NCBI RefSeq assembly: GCF_018417475.1
Contig: NZ_CP054856.1
Span: 2,573,001 to 2,637,000, forward strand
DNA: 64,000 bases
Direction of reading: 5' to 3'
DNA from: Novosphingobium decolorationis
Lineage (GTDB): Bacteria > Pseudomonadota > Alphaproteobacteria > Sphingomonadales > Sphingomonadaceae
Position numbers and translations under genes: made by a program
Part shown: one piece after another, positions 39,477-49,419 of the stretch
Layout of the letters: each line of letters opens with the position of its first letter
How positions within the stretch are numbered: the first letter of the stretch is position 1
The notes under the pieces: model-generated
Told to the model about the DNA's origin: nothing
The model's database searches: none
Seen by the model: the letters and a program-made list of their open reading frames with translations, nothing else

Positions 39477-41953
39477 ATGGATCAACACCGGCCCATGCTT
39501 CACAAGACTCTCGAACCTGACCTGACGCCTGCCGATATCGAGGCACTCGAACATCAGGTGGGCCGTATCGTGCTGTCAGGTGATGGCGCGATCCTGCGCG
39601 TCAATGCCCGCTGCCTGGCCATGTTCGGGTATGCCGGGTGGGATATGGTCGGCCGCAACCGCTCGGTCCTGCTGCCGGTGAACGCAGGCCAGAGCGAGGA
39701 TGAAAGCGAATCGGATCCGATCGGACAGGCCTTTGCCTCCGGCGAGGTCGTCCATGCGGATATCGCCCTCAAGCGGCGCGACGGCGAACCCTTCTGGGCC
39801 GAAGTCTCGTGCACGCCGGTATGCGACAAGGCCAGCACGGTTCACGAAGTCATCGTGCTCCTGCACGATGTCACCCGCCGCAAGACGGGCGCGGTGGACC
39901 ATGCCGGACAGATCGCTGCCATCAACACGTCGCAGGCGGTGATCCATTTCGACATGGACGGCCACGTCCTTCATGCCAATGACCGGTTCCTGCAGGCGAC
40001 GGGCTACGCGCTGGACGAGATCATCGGGCGCCACCACCGCCTGTTCGTGGAGGCCGGGGAAGCGCAGAGCGAGGACTATGCGCAGTTCTGGAGAACGCTG
40101 CGCGAGGGGGGGCATACCTCGGGCGAATATCGCAGGCTGCGCAAGGACGGGTCCTCCGTCTGGCTGCGCGCCACGTATAACCCGATCCTCGATCTGGAGG
40201 GGCGTCCCTCCAAGATCGTCAAGTACGCGGTCGATGTGACCCCGGAAAAGAAGCAGACCGCCGATTTCCACGGACAGCTGGCCGCCATCGACAAGTCGCA
40301 GTGCGTCGTCACGTTCGCGCCCGATGGCACCATTCTCGATGCCAACGACAATTTCCTCGAGGCCGTGGGCTACACGCTGGAGGAGATCGAAGGCCGCCAT
40401 CATCGCCTCTTCGTAGAGCCGGCCCATGCGCACAGCCTGGAATACGAGATCTTCTGGAGCGACCTGACCGAAGGGCGCCATCGCAGCGGAGAGTTCCGCC
40501 GCCTCGGCAAGAACGGGCGCGAAATCTGGTTCCAGGCGATCTACAGCCCGGTGCTCGATCAGGATGGCAACCCCTTCAAGATCGTCAAATATGCAACGGC
40601 GGTCACGCGCGAGAAGCTGCGCCAGGCCGACCATCAGGGGCAGATCGCGGCCATCCACAAATCGCAAAGCGTCGTGACGTTTGACCTTGATGGAACGATC
40701 CTGGATGCCAACGACAACTTCCTCGAGCTGACCGGATATCGCCTGTCGCAGGTGCGCGGACGTCATCACGAGATGCTGGTCGCCCCGGAGGATCGCGAAA
40801 GCCCCGCCTACCGCAAATTCTGGCAGGAACTTGCCAGCGGCCAGTACAAGAGCGGCGAGTTCAAGCGCGTCGGCAAGGATGGTCGCGAGATCTGGATTCA
40901 GGCCTCCTACAATCCCATCCTCGACATGAACGGGCGCCCCTTCAAGGTGGTCAAGAACGCCGTCGACATCACCCAGCAGAAGCTGCGTCAGGGGGACTAC
41001 GAGGGGCAGGTTGCGGCCATTCACCGCTCGCAGGCGGTTGTCTCCTTCGACCTGGACGGCACGATCCTGGAGGCGAACGAGAACTTCCTCGCGCTGATGA
41101 AGTACGGCCTGGACGACATCGTCGGACGCCATCACAGCATCTTCATCGACCCCGAGGACGCCGCCGGGGCCGACTATGCGCAGTTCTGGTCCGCGCTGCG
41201 CGAGGGGCAATACATGTCCGCCAAGTTCCAGCGGGTGGCGCGCGATGGCTCGCCGGTCTGGATCCAGGCTTCCTACAACCCGATCTACGATCTTAACGGA
41301 CAGCCCTTCAAGATCGTCAAGATCGCGACGGATATCAGCTCCGACGTGGCCCGGGCCGCCGACCTCAGCCGGGCGCAGCGCGAAGTGCGGCACGATCCCG
41401 CGACCGGCCTTCCCAACCGGCTGGGCCTGCGCCAGTTCATGCACCAGGTCCTCAACCGCAACGACAGCGAGCTGGCGCTGTTCTATCTCGACCTCGATCA
41501 CTTCAAGCCCATCAACGACACCTTCGGGCACGATGTCGGGGACTTCGTGCTGCGCACCGTGGCCGCACGGCTGCAAAGCGAAACGGGCGAAGGGCAACTG
41601 GCCGCGCGCATCGGCGGGGATGAGTTCGTGGTCGCCGCCACGGACCTTGCGCGCGCCGATATCGAGGAACTGGCCGAGCGCCTGATCCACGCAATCTCAC
41701 AGCCGATTGCCCATGGCAACCGGACGCTGGAAGTGGGCCTGTCGATCGGGATCGCCCAGACCCCGCACGACACGCTGGAGGAGGATGAACTCTTCCGCTT
41801 TGCCGACGTTGCCCTCTACCGTTCAAAGGGCAAGCAACGCGGCACCTACACATTCTATGGCGAAGATCTTGGTACGGATACGCAGGACGAACGCCATCTC
41901 GCCCAGGAAATGCTGTTCGCGATCAAGTCGCGCACGTTCGAACTGACGCGTCA
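39477..41953 (+). pseudogene. PAS-GGDEF-EAL regulator, 5' part (interrupted by IS)
   Basis: This part begins MDQHRPMLHKTLEPDL and carries a first PAS-like domain. Four tandem, closely similar PAS repeats of about 120 residues follow (about 39910, 40270, 40636 and 41000 onward; pattern ANDNFLE..GY, GRHH, KSGEF, YNPILD). Then comes a GGDEF diguanylate-cyclase domain with intact RIGGDEFVVAA and LYLDLDHFK-type metal stretch (FYLDLDHFKPIND). The IS630-type copy C interrupts it at TCA (41951-41953). Removing IS plus one TCA gives FELTRQLRVGSDGK in frame and a 1,050-residue protein. As it stands, PAS and GGDEF parts may still be made as a truncated protein ending in HTKAR at 41969. Confidence 0.85.
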
Positions 41954-43118
41954 TACCAAGGCGCGCTGAGGCTGACTCACGTCCTCGCTTTCCAAGCTGG
42001 TGATTTTCTGATTCATCATGGCAGGCACATGGAGGCTTGCGATGGCGGCAGCGATTGGGGTTCGATCTGACTACACATCGGCGGATTTGCGAGGGTTTGC
42101 ACGACGAAGTGGCGATGCCGATCAGGTCCGACGCCTGTTGGCTGTTGCGCTGATCCTGGACGGCGGCAGTCGCAGCGAAGCGGCGAAGATTGCCGGCGTG
42201 ACGCTGCAGATCGTGCGCGACTGGGTTCTGCGGTTCAACGACGGAGGTCCCGACGGTCTGGCAACGCGCAAAGCTCCGGGGCGGGCTTCGATCCTGAACG
42301 ACGAGCAGCGCGCCCGGCTCGCCGAGATCGTCGAGGCGGGGCCGATCCCCGCGGCGCATGGCGTCGTGCGTTGGCGGCTTGCTGACCTGGCGCTGTGGGT
42401 CTGGGACGAGTTCGAGCTGTCGGTCACACGCCACACTCTCGGGCGCGAGCTTCGTGCGATGGGTTATCGCAAGCTCTCGGCCCGGCCGCGCCATCGTGGC
42501 CAGAAGCGCGATGACATCGTCGATTTTAAAAAAACTTCGGCGCCCGTCTGGCGCAAATCAAGCGGCGGCTCCCGAGAGGAACGCCGATAGAGCTATGGTG
42601 GCAGGACGAGGCCCGCATCGGCCAGCAGACCAAGCTTACCCGGCGCTGGGCGAAGCGCGGAACCCGGCCATCGGCGCCGAAGGACCAGCGTCGCTCCTCG
42701 GCATGGCTGTTCGGCGCGATCTGTCCCGCCGAAGGCAAGGCCGCCGGCATCGTCATGCCCCGTTGCAACAGCGAGGCAATGAGCATGCATCTCGAGGAAA
42801 TTGCCTTCCACGTCGCGCCAGGCGCGCATGCAGTCCTCCTGCTCGATCAGGCCGGATGGCACGGATCGGCCGAACTGGTCGTGCCTCCCAACATCACCCT
42901 GATGCCGCTGCCGCCGAGATGCCCCGAACTCAACCCAGTCGAAAACGTCTGGCAGTTCATGCGCGACAACTGGCTGTCGAACCGCATCTTCAAATCCTAC
43001 GACGACATCGTCGACCACTGCTGCTTCGCATGGAACAAGCTCGTCGATCAGCCCTGGCGCATCATGTCCATCGGAATGCGCCAATGGGCACATGGGTACT
43101 GATCAATGCACCTTGGTA
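41954..43118 (+). mobile_element. IS630-type element, copy C (apparently intact)
   Basis: This 1,165-bp copy reads the same as copy B, including the seven-A frameshift site. It is flanked by a direct TCA at 41951-41953 and 43119-43121. The target contains no TA dinucleotide, so the duplication here cannot be the TA expected for canonical IS630 elements. Confidence 0.9.
42042..43102 (+). CDS. IS630-type DDE transposase, two frames joined by -1 frameshift (copy C)
   Basis: The two reading frames match copy B throughout as far as I compared them. Frame one runs 42042-42590 (MAAAIGVRSDYTSADLRGF to GGSREERR). The catalytic frame ends at 43102 (WWQDEARIGQQ, LLLDQAGWHG, NPVENVW, WAHGY). The seven-A run lies at about 42524-42535. 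Nothing suggests inactivation, so this copy and copy B are the likely sources of active transposase. Confidence 0.85.
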
Positions 43119-43797
43119 TCAGCTGCGTGTCGGCAGCGATGGCAAGGTGATCATTGCGGTCGAGCCGCGCTGGAATCACCCGGAGCTTGGCCGCATCGGT
43201 CCCGATCGCTTCCTGCGCGTGGCCGAGCAGAGCGGGCTGATCGTGCCGCTGGGCGACTGGACGCTGCAGGCCGGATGCCAGATGGCCGCGCGCTGGCCCG
43301 GGGCGACGGTCGCCATCCCGCTCTATCCCAAGCAGTTGCTCGCCAGCGATGTTCCGGAAATGCTCAACTTGGCCTTGCGCGAATGCGGGGTCAGCCCCGA
43401 GCGGGTGGAGCTGCACCTCGAGCGCGGGATGGCGCGGATCAACCCCGACGACCTGCAGGAACAGTTGGCCGAGCTGCGCGACATCGGAGCGACACTGGTG
43501 ATGGACAACCTGCTGATGCACGAGGACGCACTGGTCACCCAGCAGGGCTGGCGCGTGGACCGTGTCGTGGTGGACCGTCGGCTGCGCAACCTACTGCTGC
43601 GCCGCTCCAGCGCGCTCGCGCCGCGCCTTGATGAAGCCCTCGCCGCAGCCAGCGCAGCCGCGCCGGGCCATCAACGGGTCGAGCTCGACGCCACGGGCGA
43701 CCTGCTGACCTTTGCCCTGCTCGACGACGCCGAAGACAACGACCTCACCATGGCGCTGAGCCAGACCCGCGGAGACCACCTCCAGCTTCAGGCCTAA
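43119..43797 (+). pseudogene. PAS-GGDEF-EAL regulator, 3' part (degenerate EAL domain)
   Basis: This is the C-terminal domain of the interrupted regulator. It aligns with EAL phosphodiesterases (QLRVGSDGKVIIAVEPRWNH, RFLRVAEQSGLIVPLGDWTL, VAIPLYPKQL, GVSPERVELHLERGM). The catalytic EAL is replaced by EPR and the DDFGTGYSS loop by MDNLLMHEDA. Even before the insertion the domain would not have hydrolysed cyclic di-GMP; it may have bound it or served as a sensor. It now lacks its own start, unless translation begins inside the IS. Confidence 0.8.
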
Positions 43798-43981
43798 GGC
43801 ACCTGGGAATGTTGAGGCTGGGCGAGCTGCAATTCGCCCAGCTTCGTCTCTGGGCCGGTAGGAGACTGTCCGGTTTGAAGCCGGGCAGCGAGGATAGTCG
43901 ACGCCGGGCGCAATCACCAGAGTCGATTGTTCTAGCTTAGGTCTGAGCGACATCTGAGCCATCTCCCCCGGATAGAGGTTG

Positions 43982-44821
43982 TCAAACGTCCCATGCTTCG
44001 TGACGAGCGGCTTGATAGAACGTTACGCACGCCCCCTTCGGACACTGTCCGAGCTTCTGACGCTGCGGCTCAAGAATATCGACTAAACTTTGGTAATAGG
44101 CCTTCTCACCGGCGTAGGCCTCGGCCTGAGACGTCAGTTCTAGATGGCGTCGGTAGACCCAACTCAGCGCATCGGCGACCTGCACTAGCGAGGAATGATC
44201 TGACTTGATTGCGAACGCAGTATTGATGATCTGGTCGAAGCGATCCTTCGGCCTACGTTCCATCCAAACGCTCTTGCCGCGCTTCGTGCCCCGGTATTGA
44301 TACAAGCCGTCATACCACTCGCTACACTTGTAGAGACCGTCGGAGAGGTTCGCCATCTCCTGCTTGTTGTCGTCCATTATAAAGACGGTGAGGCCCTTAG
44401 CATTCGCCACCCCTTGCATTTTCTTCTGCACCAGCGAGGAGACGAACATCGCGCTAGCAATCCAGTAGCTGTTCGCGAACGGATGGCCATGACCGGCAGC
44501 GACCGCCGCGTCGAACCGTTCGTAAGAGAGGGCGATCCCGTAGACCTTACCACCATTTGCAACGGCGAGTTCACATATCTCGCGTAGGAAGTCCTTGCGC
44601 TGCTGGGCGGGCACTTGTTTCCAAGCGCCAGCACCGTTGATGAAGCGCTTCGTCTTGAGATCGCCGCGTGCGCCAGGATGCTGGGCAAAAATAGCCTCGA
44701 GCTTCGCATCGAAGTCTGCCGTCTTTTTGCGCAACTTGTAGGCGTCGACCATTAGCCCTGACATTACGAACACGTCGCCCTGATCACGCGCCCCGCTCTC
44801 GTCGACATAAATGAACTTCAT
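43982..44821 (-). CDS. DUF3800 domain protein
   Basis: This 279-residue protein opens with the family signature MKFIYVDESGARDQGDVFVM, followed by GLTVFIMDDNKQEM and FDQIINTAFAIKSDHSSLVQVADALSWVYRRHLE. DUF3800 has an RNase H-like fold, with acidic residues (DES near the start, DD in the middle, VADAL late) in positions expected of a nuclease; biochemical function is not established. It begins 20 bp after the stop of the HEPN-type gene on the same strand, so the two form an operon. The pair sits between the interrupted PAS regulator and purH and has a more AT-rich composition than its neighbours. Confidence 0.8.
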   Translation of the reverse strand: MKFIYVDESGARDQGDVFVMSGLMVDAYKLRKKTADFDAKLEAIFAQHPGARGDLKTKRFINGAGAWKQVPAQQRKDFLREICELAVANGGKVYGIALSYERFDAAVAAGHGHPFANSYWIASAMFVSSLVQKKMQGVANAKGLTVFIMDDNKQEMANLSDGLYKCSEWYDGLYQYRGTKRGKSVWMERRPKDRFDQIINTAFAIKSDHSSLVQVADALSWVYRRHLELTSQAEAYAGEKAYYQSLVDILEPQRQKLGQCPKGACVTFYQAARHEAWDV

Positions 44822-44841
44822 ATAGCCTTCTTCCCTCTAGC

Positions 44842-45155
44842 TTATTCGCCGGCCACGACTGGATTGGTATGAACCGCAAGGCGGCTGTCCGAGATAGTTT
44901 TGTCGTAGCGATCAACGAAATCGACGCGCTTCTCTGTGTCGCTGTTGTAGGTTTCCAGCCATTTCACTAGCGCAGCGCCGTAGGCTTTGATGAGGCCATA
45001 GAAACTGAAATAGTGGATGCCATCACGCTCATGAAAATCTTTAGTGCCCACGGAGAAGGAAATCTGACGCACCTTTTTCTTGCTGACCTCGCGCGAATTC
45101 AGGTTGGTCATGTGAAGTAGGCCATTGCGCATTTCCCATAGTTCCTTGGGCGTAA
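44842..45155 (-). pseudogene. HEPN-type protein, 3' part (interrupted by IS)
   Basis: This C-terminal part of the gene starts at 46930. It reads TPKELWEMRNGLLHMTNLNSREV, where RNGLLH matches the HEPN ribonuclease pattern R-N-x3-H. YFSFYGLIKAYGAALVKWLETY follows, ending at 44842. Joining it to the 5' part after removing the IS and one TAA gives HLGITPKELWEMRNGLLH in frame, total 306 residues. A chance ATG supplied by the IS end (MHLGITPKEL at 45168) could still express this C-terminal piece alone. Confidence 0.75.
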
Positions 45156-46320
45156 TACCAAGGTGCATAGATCAGTACCCATGCGCCCATTGGCGCATTC
45201 CGATGGACATGATGTGCCAGGGCTGATCGACGAGCTTGTTCCATGCGAAGCAGCAGTGGTCGACGATGTCGTCGTAGGATTTGAAGATGCGGTTCGACAG
45301 CCAGTTGTCGCGCATGAACTGCCATACGTTCTCAACAGGGTTGAGCTCCGGGCATCGTGGCGGCAGCGGCATCAGGGTAATATTGGGAGGCACGACCAGT
45401 TCGGCCGAACCGTGCCATCCGGCCTGATCGAGCAGGAGGACCGCATGCGCGCCCGGCGCGACGTGGAAGGCGATTTCCTCGAGGTGCATGCTCATCGCCT
45501 CGCTGTTGCAACGGGGCATGACGATACCGGCGGCCTTGCCTTCGGCGGGACAGATCGCGCCGAACAGCCATGCCGAGGAGCGACGCTGGTCCTTCGGCGC
45601 TGATGGCCGGGTGCCGCGCTTCGCCCAGCGCCGGGTGAGCTTGGTCTGCTGGCCGACGCGGGCTTCGTCCTGCCACCACAGCTCTATCGGCGTTCCTCTC
45701 GGGAGCCGCCGCTTGATTTGCGCCAGACGGGCGGCGAACCTTTTTTAAAATCGGCAATGTCATCGCTCTTCTGGCCACGGTGGCGTGGCCGCGCCGTGAG
45801 TTTGCGGTAGCCCATGGCGCGAAGCTCGCGCCCAAGAGTGTGACGTGTGACCGACAACTCGAACTCGTCCCAGATCCACTGCGCCAGATCGCACAGCCGC
45901 CAGCGCACCACGCCATGCGCTGCAGGAATCGGCCCAGTCTCGACGATCTCGGCAAGCCGCGCGCGCTGCTCGTCGTTCAAGATCGACGCTCTCCCCGGAG
46001 CCTTGCGCGTTGCCAGACCGTCGGGACCTCCCTCGTTGAAGCGCAGAACCCAGTCGCGCACGATCTGCAGCGTCACTCCGGCAAACTTCGCCGCTTCGCT
46101 GCGGCTCCTGCCGTCCAGGATCAGTGCAACAGCCAACAGACGCCGGACCTGACCGGCATCGCCACTTCGTCGCGCAAACTGGCGCAAATCCGCCGATGTG
46201 TAGTCAGATCGAACCCCAATCGCTGCCGCCATCGCAAGCCTCCATGTGCTCGCAACGTCGAATCAGATTTTCATCCGCTTGGGAATCCCCGGCGTGAGTC
46301 AGCCTCAGCGCGCCTTGGTA
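45156..46320 (-). mobile_element. IS630-type element, copy D (divergent)
   Basis: This is a 1,165-bp copy with the same ends (TACCAAGGTGCATAGATCAG and TACCAAGGCGCGCTGAGG) and a direct TAA at 45153-45155 and 46321-46323. It differs from copies B and C by scattered substitutions (about 13 of 182 residues in the first frame). It therefore represents an older or independently acquired lineage. Confidence 0.88.
45172..46232 (-). CDS. IS630-type DDE transposase, two frames joined by -1 frameshift (copy D)
   Basis: Frame one runs 46232-45684 and the catalytic frame ends at 45172 (WWQDEARVGQQ, LLLDQAGWHG, NPVENVW). The frameshift site is TTTT followed by six A and GG, differing from the seven A plus C of copies B and C. 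A -1 slip gives KRFAARLAQIKRRLPRG, the expected join. The reading frames are otherwise complete. The ATG at 46232 is the one conserved among the copies. Confidence 0.82.
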
Positions 46321-46930
46321 TAATGCCAAGGTGCGAAATGTCCGCATAGGACGTGAGCCATTTCTCAAAGATGCCCTGCTTGTCGCCGTATTCGATGTAG
46401 GCGATGCTATCGATGGCGCTGAGCAGCAGCTTCATCGACGAGACATAAAGCTTCGCGTTGAACGTGAGTTTGATAGCGAGGAAATAATCATCATTGATAA
46501 GCTGGCTGAGGTCGATCGTATTGCCTTTGGTGTATTTTATTATCCAGTCGGGCATGCTAACGCCATCAGTCATGTCCTCGCGCAGATAAATATCCGGATC
46601 ACCAATAGCGCCTGAGAAGCGCACTTGCGGGATATTGTTGACGACCTGCGTGGCAACATGAAGCGGCTGTTCCCCTGCTCCAAGGGCGATGAACACTGGA
46701 TCGTAGAGCCAATGGCCTTGGCCAAGGCGCATCCTTGCGTTGTATTCGTCTATCGTGAATGTTGTGTCCAATTTGAACTTTTTGGACGCATGGAGGTCCG
46801 CTTGAACTCGGCCTTGGAGGAACGTGACGGCAGCTTCATCGTCCATTTCGACTTCATGGGTAGCGTAGCGGATCGCGCAGCAGACGTTGCCTTCCCACAT
46901 CAGAAAGATATTGTAGATCACTTCTTTCAT
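46321..46930 (-). pseudogene. HEPN-type protein, 5' part (interrupted by IS)
   Basis: The first 203 residues start MKEVIYNIFLMWEGNVCCAI and include VAVQ-like repeats of mixed sheet/helix (WLYDPVFIALGAGEQPLHVA, DDYFLAIKLTFNAKLY). They end in a helical stretch MKLLLSAIDSIAYIEYGDKQ and FEKWLTSYADISHLGI just before the IS. The helices around LLSAIDSIAYIEY and the following RNGLLH fit a HEPN bundle. I do not recognise the N-terminal domain. Together with DUF3800 downstream it could be a defence or toxin module, now broken by the IS. Confidence 0.65.
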
Positions 46931-47574
46931 GCCTCACCGCTCTATTAACCCCATAAGATGGACACGATAAGCGTGAGTAGCTGATGATGGCTAGCGGGGG
47001 CGCATCACATTTCCAGCTATTCGCGCTCCCCCTCCACAAAGCGGAACGTCAGATTCCTGGCGTGCCAAATCGGCCAACGAACGGCCGACAAGGGCGCGTA
47101 GCTGCGCTCCAACAGGACTTTCGCTGGTCCGGGAATGGCCGCTTTCCTGCAACGCTTCCTCTGAAGCCGACCGTCGCGAGGGTCCCAAGCGCAGGCTTCA
47201 CCCCGCGCCCTGCCCTGTCCGATTCCGGGAGCGCGAGGGCGATGGCCCTCGCATTGGCCTTGCTTCGTTTCTGTGCGGCTTTGGATTTTGCTTTCCTACA
47301 CACGGGCCCTTGTGCGAGACGGGACGGATGCGGTCGCACGCCTCACTCTCCCTTTGGAACCGAACGTTTTTTGAAGGTGACACGCGGGGGCCGGTGACAC
47401 CCCCTGGACCGTGTCACCTGTGTCAACTTTGTGTCACCCTGTCCGCCCTTCGGGTGCGGACGCGGCCTTGCGGGCCACTTTTTGCCGCACGTACCCTTGC
47501 TCCTGTCCCGTCCGCGGCCTAAGGGCGCGCGCAAAGACTTGACGCCCTCTTCTTTGCAAGGAAGCCTTTCGACC
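46931..47574. other. Long region upstream of purH
   Basis: These 644 bp hold no credible gene on either strand. A gamma-like palindrome is at 47223-47251 (CGCGAGGGCGATGGCCCTCG). From 47375 to 47438 there is a cluster of GTGACAC/GTGTCAC repeats, described separately. The ribosome-binding stretch CAAGGAAG (about 47557-47564) precedes purH. Confidence 0.5.
47375..47438. promoter_or_regulatory. GTGACAC/GTGTCAC repeat cluster upstream of purH
   Basis: AGGTGACAC (47375-47383) and GGTGACAC (47393-47400) face GTGTCACCT (47411-47419), GTGTCAA (47420-47426) and GTGTCACC (47431-47438). Any forward copy can pair with any reverse copy, which permits mutually exclusive hairpins. Alternatively they may be binding sites for a regulator. 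The cluster ends about 137 bp before the purH start. Confidence 0.45.
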
Positions 47575-49167
47575 ATGAGCGATACTGTCCAGATCCGCCG
47601 CGCCCTGCTTTCGGTTTCCGACAAGACCGGGCTTGCCGAACTGGGCAAGGTCCTTGCCGATCGCGGCGTCGAGCTGGTCTCGACCGGCGGTACCGCCAAG
47701 GCGCTGCGCGAGGCGGGCCTGACCGTCAAGGACATCTCGGAAGTGACCAATTTCCCCGAGATGATGGACGGCCGCGTCAAGACGCTGCACCCCAAGGTCC
47801 ACGGTGGGCTCTTGGCCGTGCGCGACAACGCCGAACATGCCGCCGCGATGGCCGAGCATGAAATCGGCGCGATCGACCTCGTCGTCGTCAACCTCTACCC
47901 CTTCGAGGCGACTGTCGCCAAGGGCGCGGACCGCGACACGATCATCGAGAACATCGACATCGGCGGCCCCTCGATGGTGCGCTCGGCGGCCAAGAACCAC
48001 GCCTACGTCACCATCGTCACCGACCCGGTCGACTACGAGGGCCTGATGGTCGAACTGGAGGCCACCGACGGCGCCACCACGCTGGCGTTCCGCAAGCTGA
48101 TGGCCGCGCGCGCCTTTGCCCAGACCGCCGCCTACGATTCGATGATCTCGCAGTGGTTCGCCTTTGCCGACCAGGGCCAGGAATTCCCCGAGATGCTCGC
48201 CGTCAACGGCCGCCTCTCCACCACCCTGCGCTATGGTGAGAACCCGCACCAGAAGGCCGCGCTCTACACGCCGGTCGGCCCCTACACCAAGGGTCTTGCC
48301 CAGGCCGAGCAGATCCAGGGCAAGGAACTCTCCTACAACAACTACAACGACGCCGACGCTGCCTTCGAACTCGCCGCCGAGTTCAAGGGCCAGAAGCCCT
48401 CGGTCGTCATCGTCAAGCACGCCAACCCTTGCGGCGTTGCCCAGGGTGACACGCTGCTGGGCGCCTGGAACGATGCCCTGGCCTGCGACGATGTCTCGGC
48501 CTTCGGCGGGATCGTCGCGGTCAACCAGACCCTCGATGGCCCGACCGCCGAGGCGATCTGCCAGATCTTCACCGAAGTCGTCGTCGCCCCCGACGCGGAC
48601 GAGGACGCGCGCGCCTTCTTCGCCAAGAAGAAGAACCTGCGCCTCCTGCTCACCGGCGAACTGCCCGACCCGCGCCGCGGCGGCCTCAACGTGAAGCCCA
48701 TCACCGGCGGCCTGCTCGTCCAGGGCCGCGACAACGGCGCCATCGGCTTCGATGACCTCAAGGTCGTCACCGAGCGCGCGCCCACCGACGCGGAACTCGC
48801 CGACTGCCTCTTCGCCTGGACCGTGGCCCGCCACGTCAAGTCAAACGCCATCGTCTACGCCAAGGACGGCGCCACCGCAGGCATCGGCGCAGGCCAGATG
48901 AACCGCCGCGACTCCTCGCGCATCGCCGCGGTGAAGGCCGCCGAAGCGGCTGAAAAGTTCGGTTGGGACAAGCCGCGCACCCATGGCAGCGCGGTGGCCT
49001 CGGACGCCTTCTTCCCCTTCGCGGACGGCCTCCTCGCCGCCGCCGAAGCTGGTGCCAGCGCGATCATCCAGCCCGGCGGCTCGATCCGCGACGATGAAGT
49101 GATCGCGGCGGCCAACGAGGCCGGTCTGGCGATGGTCTTCACCGGAATGCGCCATTTCCGTCACTAA
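47575..49167 (+). CDS. purH: Bifunctional AICAR formyltransferase/IMP cyclohydrolase
   Basis: The 530-residue protein has both domains. The N-terminal IMP cyclohydrolase has [37 protein letters not shown] and [17 protein letters not shown]. The C-terminal formyltransferase has [45 protein letters not shown] and [12 protein letters not shown]. It performs the last two steps of purine synthesis. The ATG at 47575 follows an AAGGAAG stretch. It is followed at 30 bp by a small membrane-protein gene on the same strand. Confidence 0.95.
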   Translation: MSDTVQIRRALLSVSDKTGLAELGKVLADRGVELVSTGGTAKALREAGLTVKDISEVTNFPEMMDGRVKTLHPKVHGGLLAVRDNAEHAAAMAEHEIGAIDLVVVNLYPFEATVAKGADRDTIIENIDIGGPSMVRSAAKNHAYVTIVTDPVDYEGLMVELEATDGATTLAFRKLMAARAFAQTAAYDSMISQWFAFADQGQEFPEMLAVNGRLSTTLRYGENPHQKAALYTPVGPYTKGLAQAEQIQGKELSYNNYNDADAAFELAAEFKGQKPSVVIVKHANPCGVAQGDTLLGAWNDALACDDVSAFGGIVAVNQTLDGPTAEAICQIFTEVVVAPDADEDARAFFAKKKNLRLLLTGELPDPRRGGLNVKPITGGLLVQGRDNGAIGFDDLKVVTERAPTDAELADCLFAWTVARHVKSNAIVYAKDGATAGIGAGQMNRRDSSRIAAVKAAEAAEKFGWDKPRTHGSAVASDAFFPFADGLLAAAEAGASAIIQPGGSIRDDEVIAAANEAGLAMVFTGMRHFRH

Positions 49168-49197
49168 GACACCGACACGCCGGGGGCCGCTGCGAAC

Positions 49198-49419
49198 ATG
49201 ACCTTGCTCTGGCTCGGCCCCCTCGTGACGCTCGGCTTCATGGCCGGGTTCCTGATTTCGGCCATCCTGCTGCGCATGGGGCGCCTCTCGCGCCCGGCCA
49301 GCTGGATCGCCGCGCTCGGCCTTCCCTTCGGCTGCGCGACCTTGCCGGTGCTGATTCTGGCCGCGCTTTCGCTCTTCGAAATGCTGATGGAAACGCACAG
49401 TCCTTCGACAGGAATGTGA
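49198..49419 (+). CDS. Small two-helix membrane protein
   Basis: This 73-residue protein has two hydrophobic helices (LWLGPLVTLGFMAGFLISAI and WIAALGLPFGCATLPVLILA) separated by a basic loop (RMGRLSRPAS). It lies 30 bp after purH in the same direction and may be cotranscribed. Function is unknown; I recognise no family. Confidence 0.6.
   Translation: MTLLWLGPLVTLGFMAGFLISAILLRMGRLSRPASWIAALGLPFGCATLPVLILAALSLFEMLMETHSPSTGM

Noticed and set aside
39910..41350. Regular near-identical repeats suggesting a CRISPR or minisatellite
   Set aside because: They are coding repeats of about 120 residues with PAS motifs, far longer than CRISPR units; no CRISPR array was seen anywhere in the window.
41954..43118. 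TA as the target duplication of the IS630-type element
   Set aside because: TA occurs at both ends, but treating it as the duplication leaves the interrupted gene out of frame; treating TA as part of the element with a TCA duplication restores the frame here and the TAA version does so at two other sites.
43861..43981. A possible tRNA or integration scar after the PAS regulator
   Set aside because: GTTTGAAGCCGGGCAG looked like part of a T-arm, but no cloverleaf can be formed around it.
46331..46948. Plus-strand frames across the HEPN-type gene (94 and 107 codons)
   Set aside because: They are antisense to a frame that continues exactly across the IS junction, which is much stronger evidence of coding on the minus strand.
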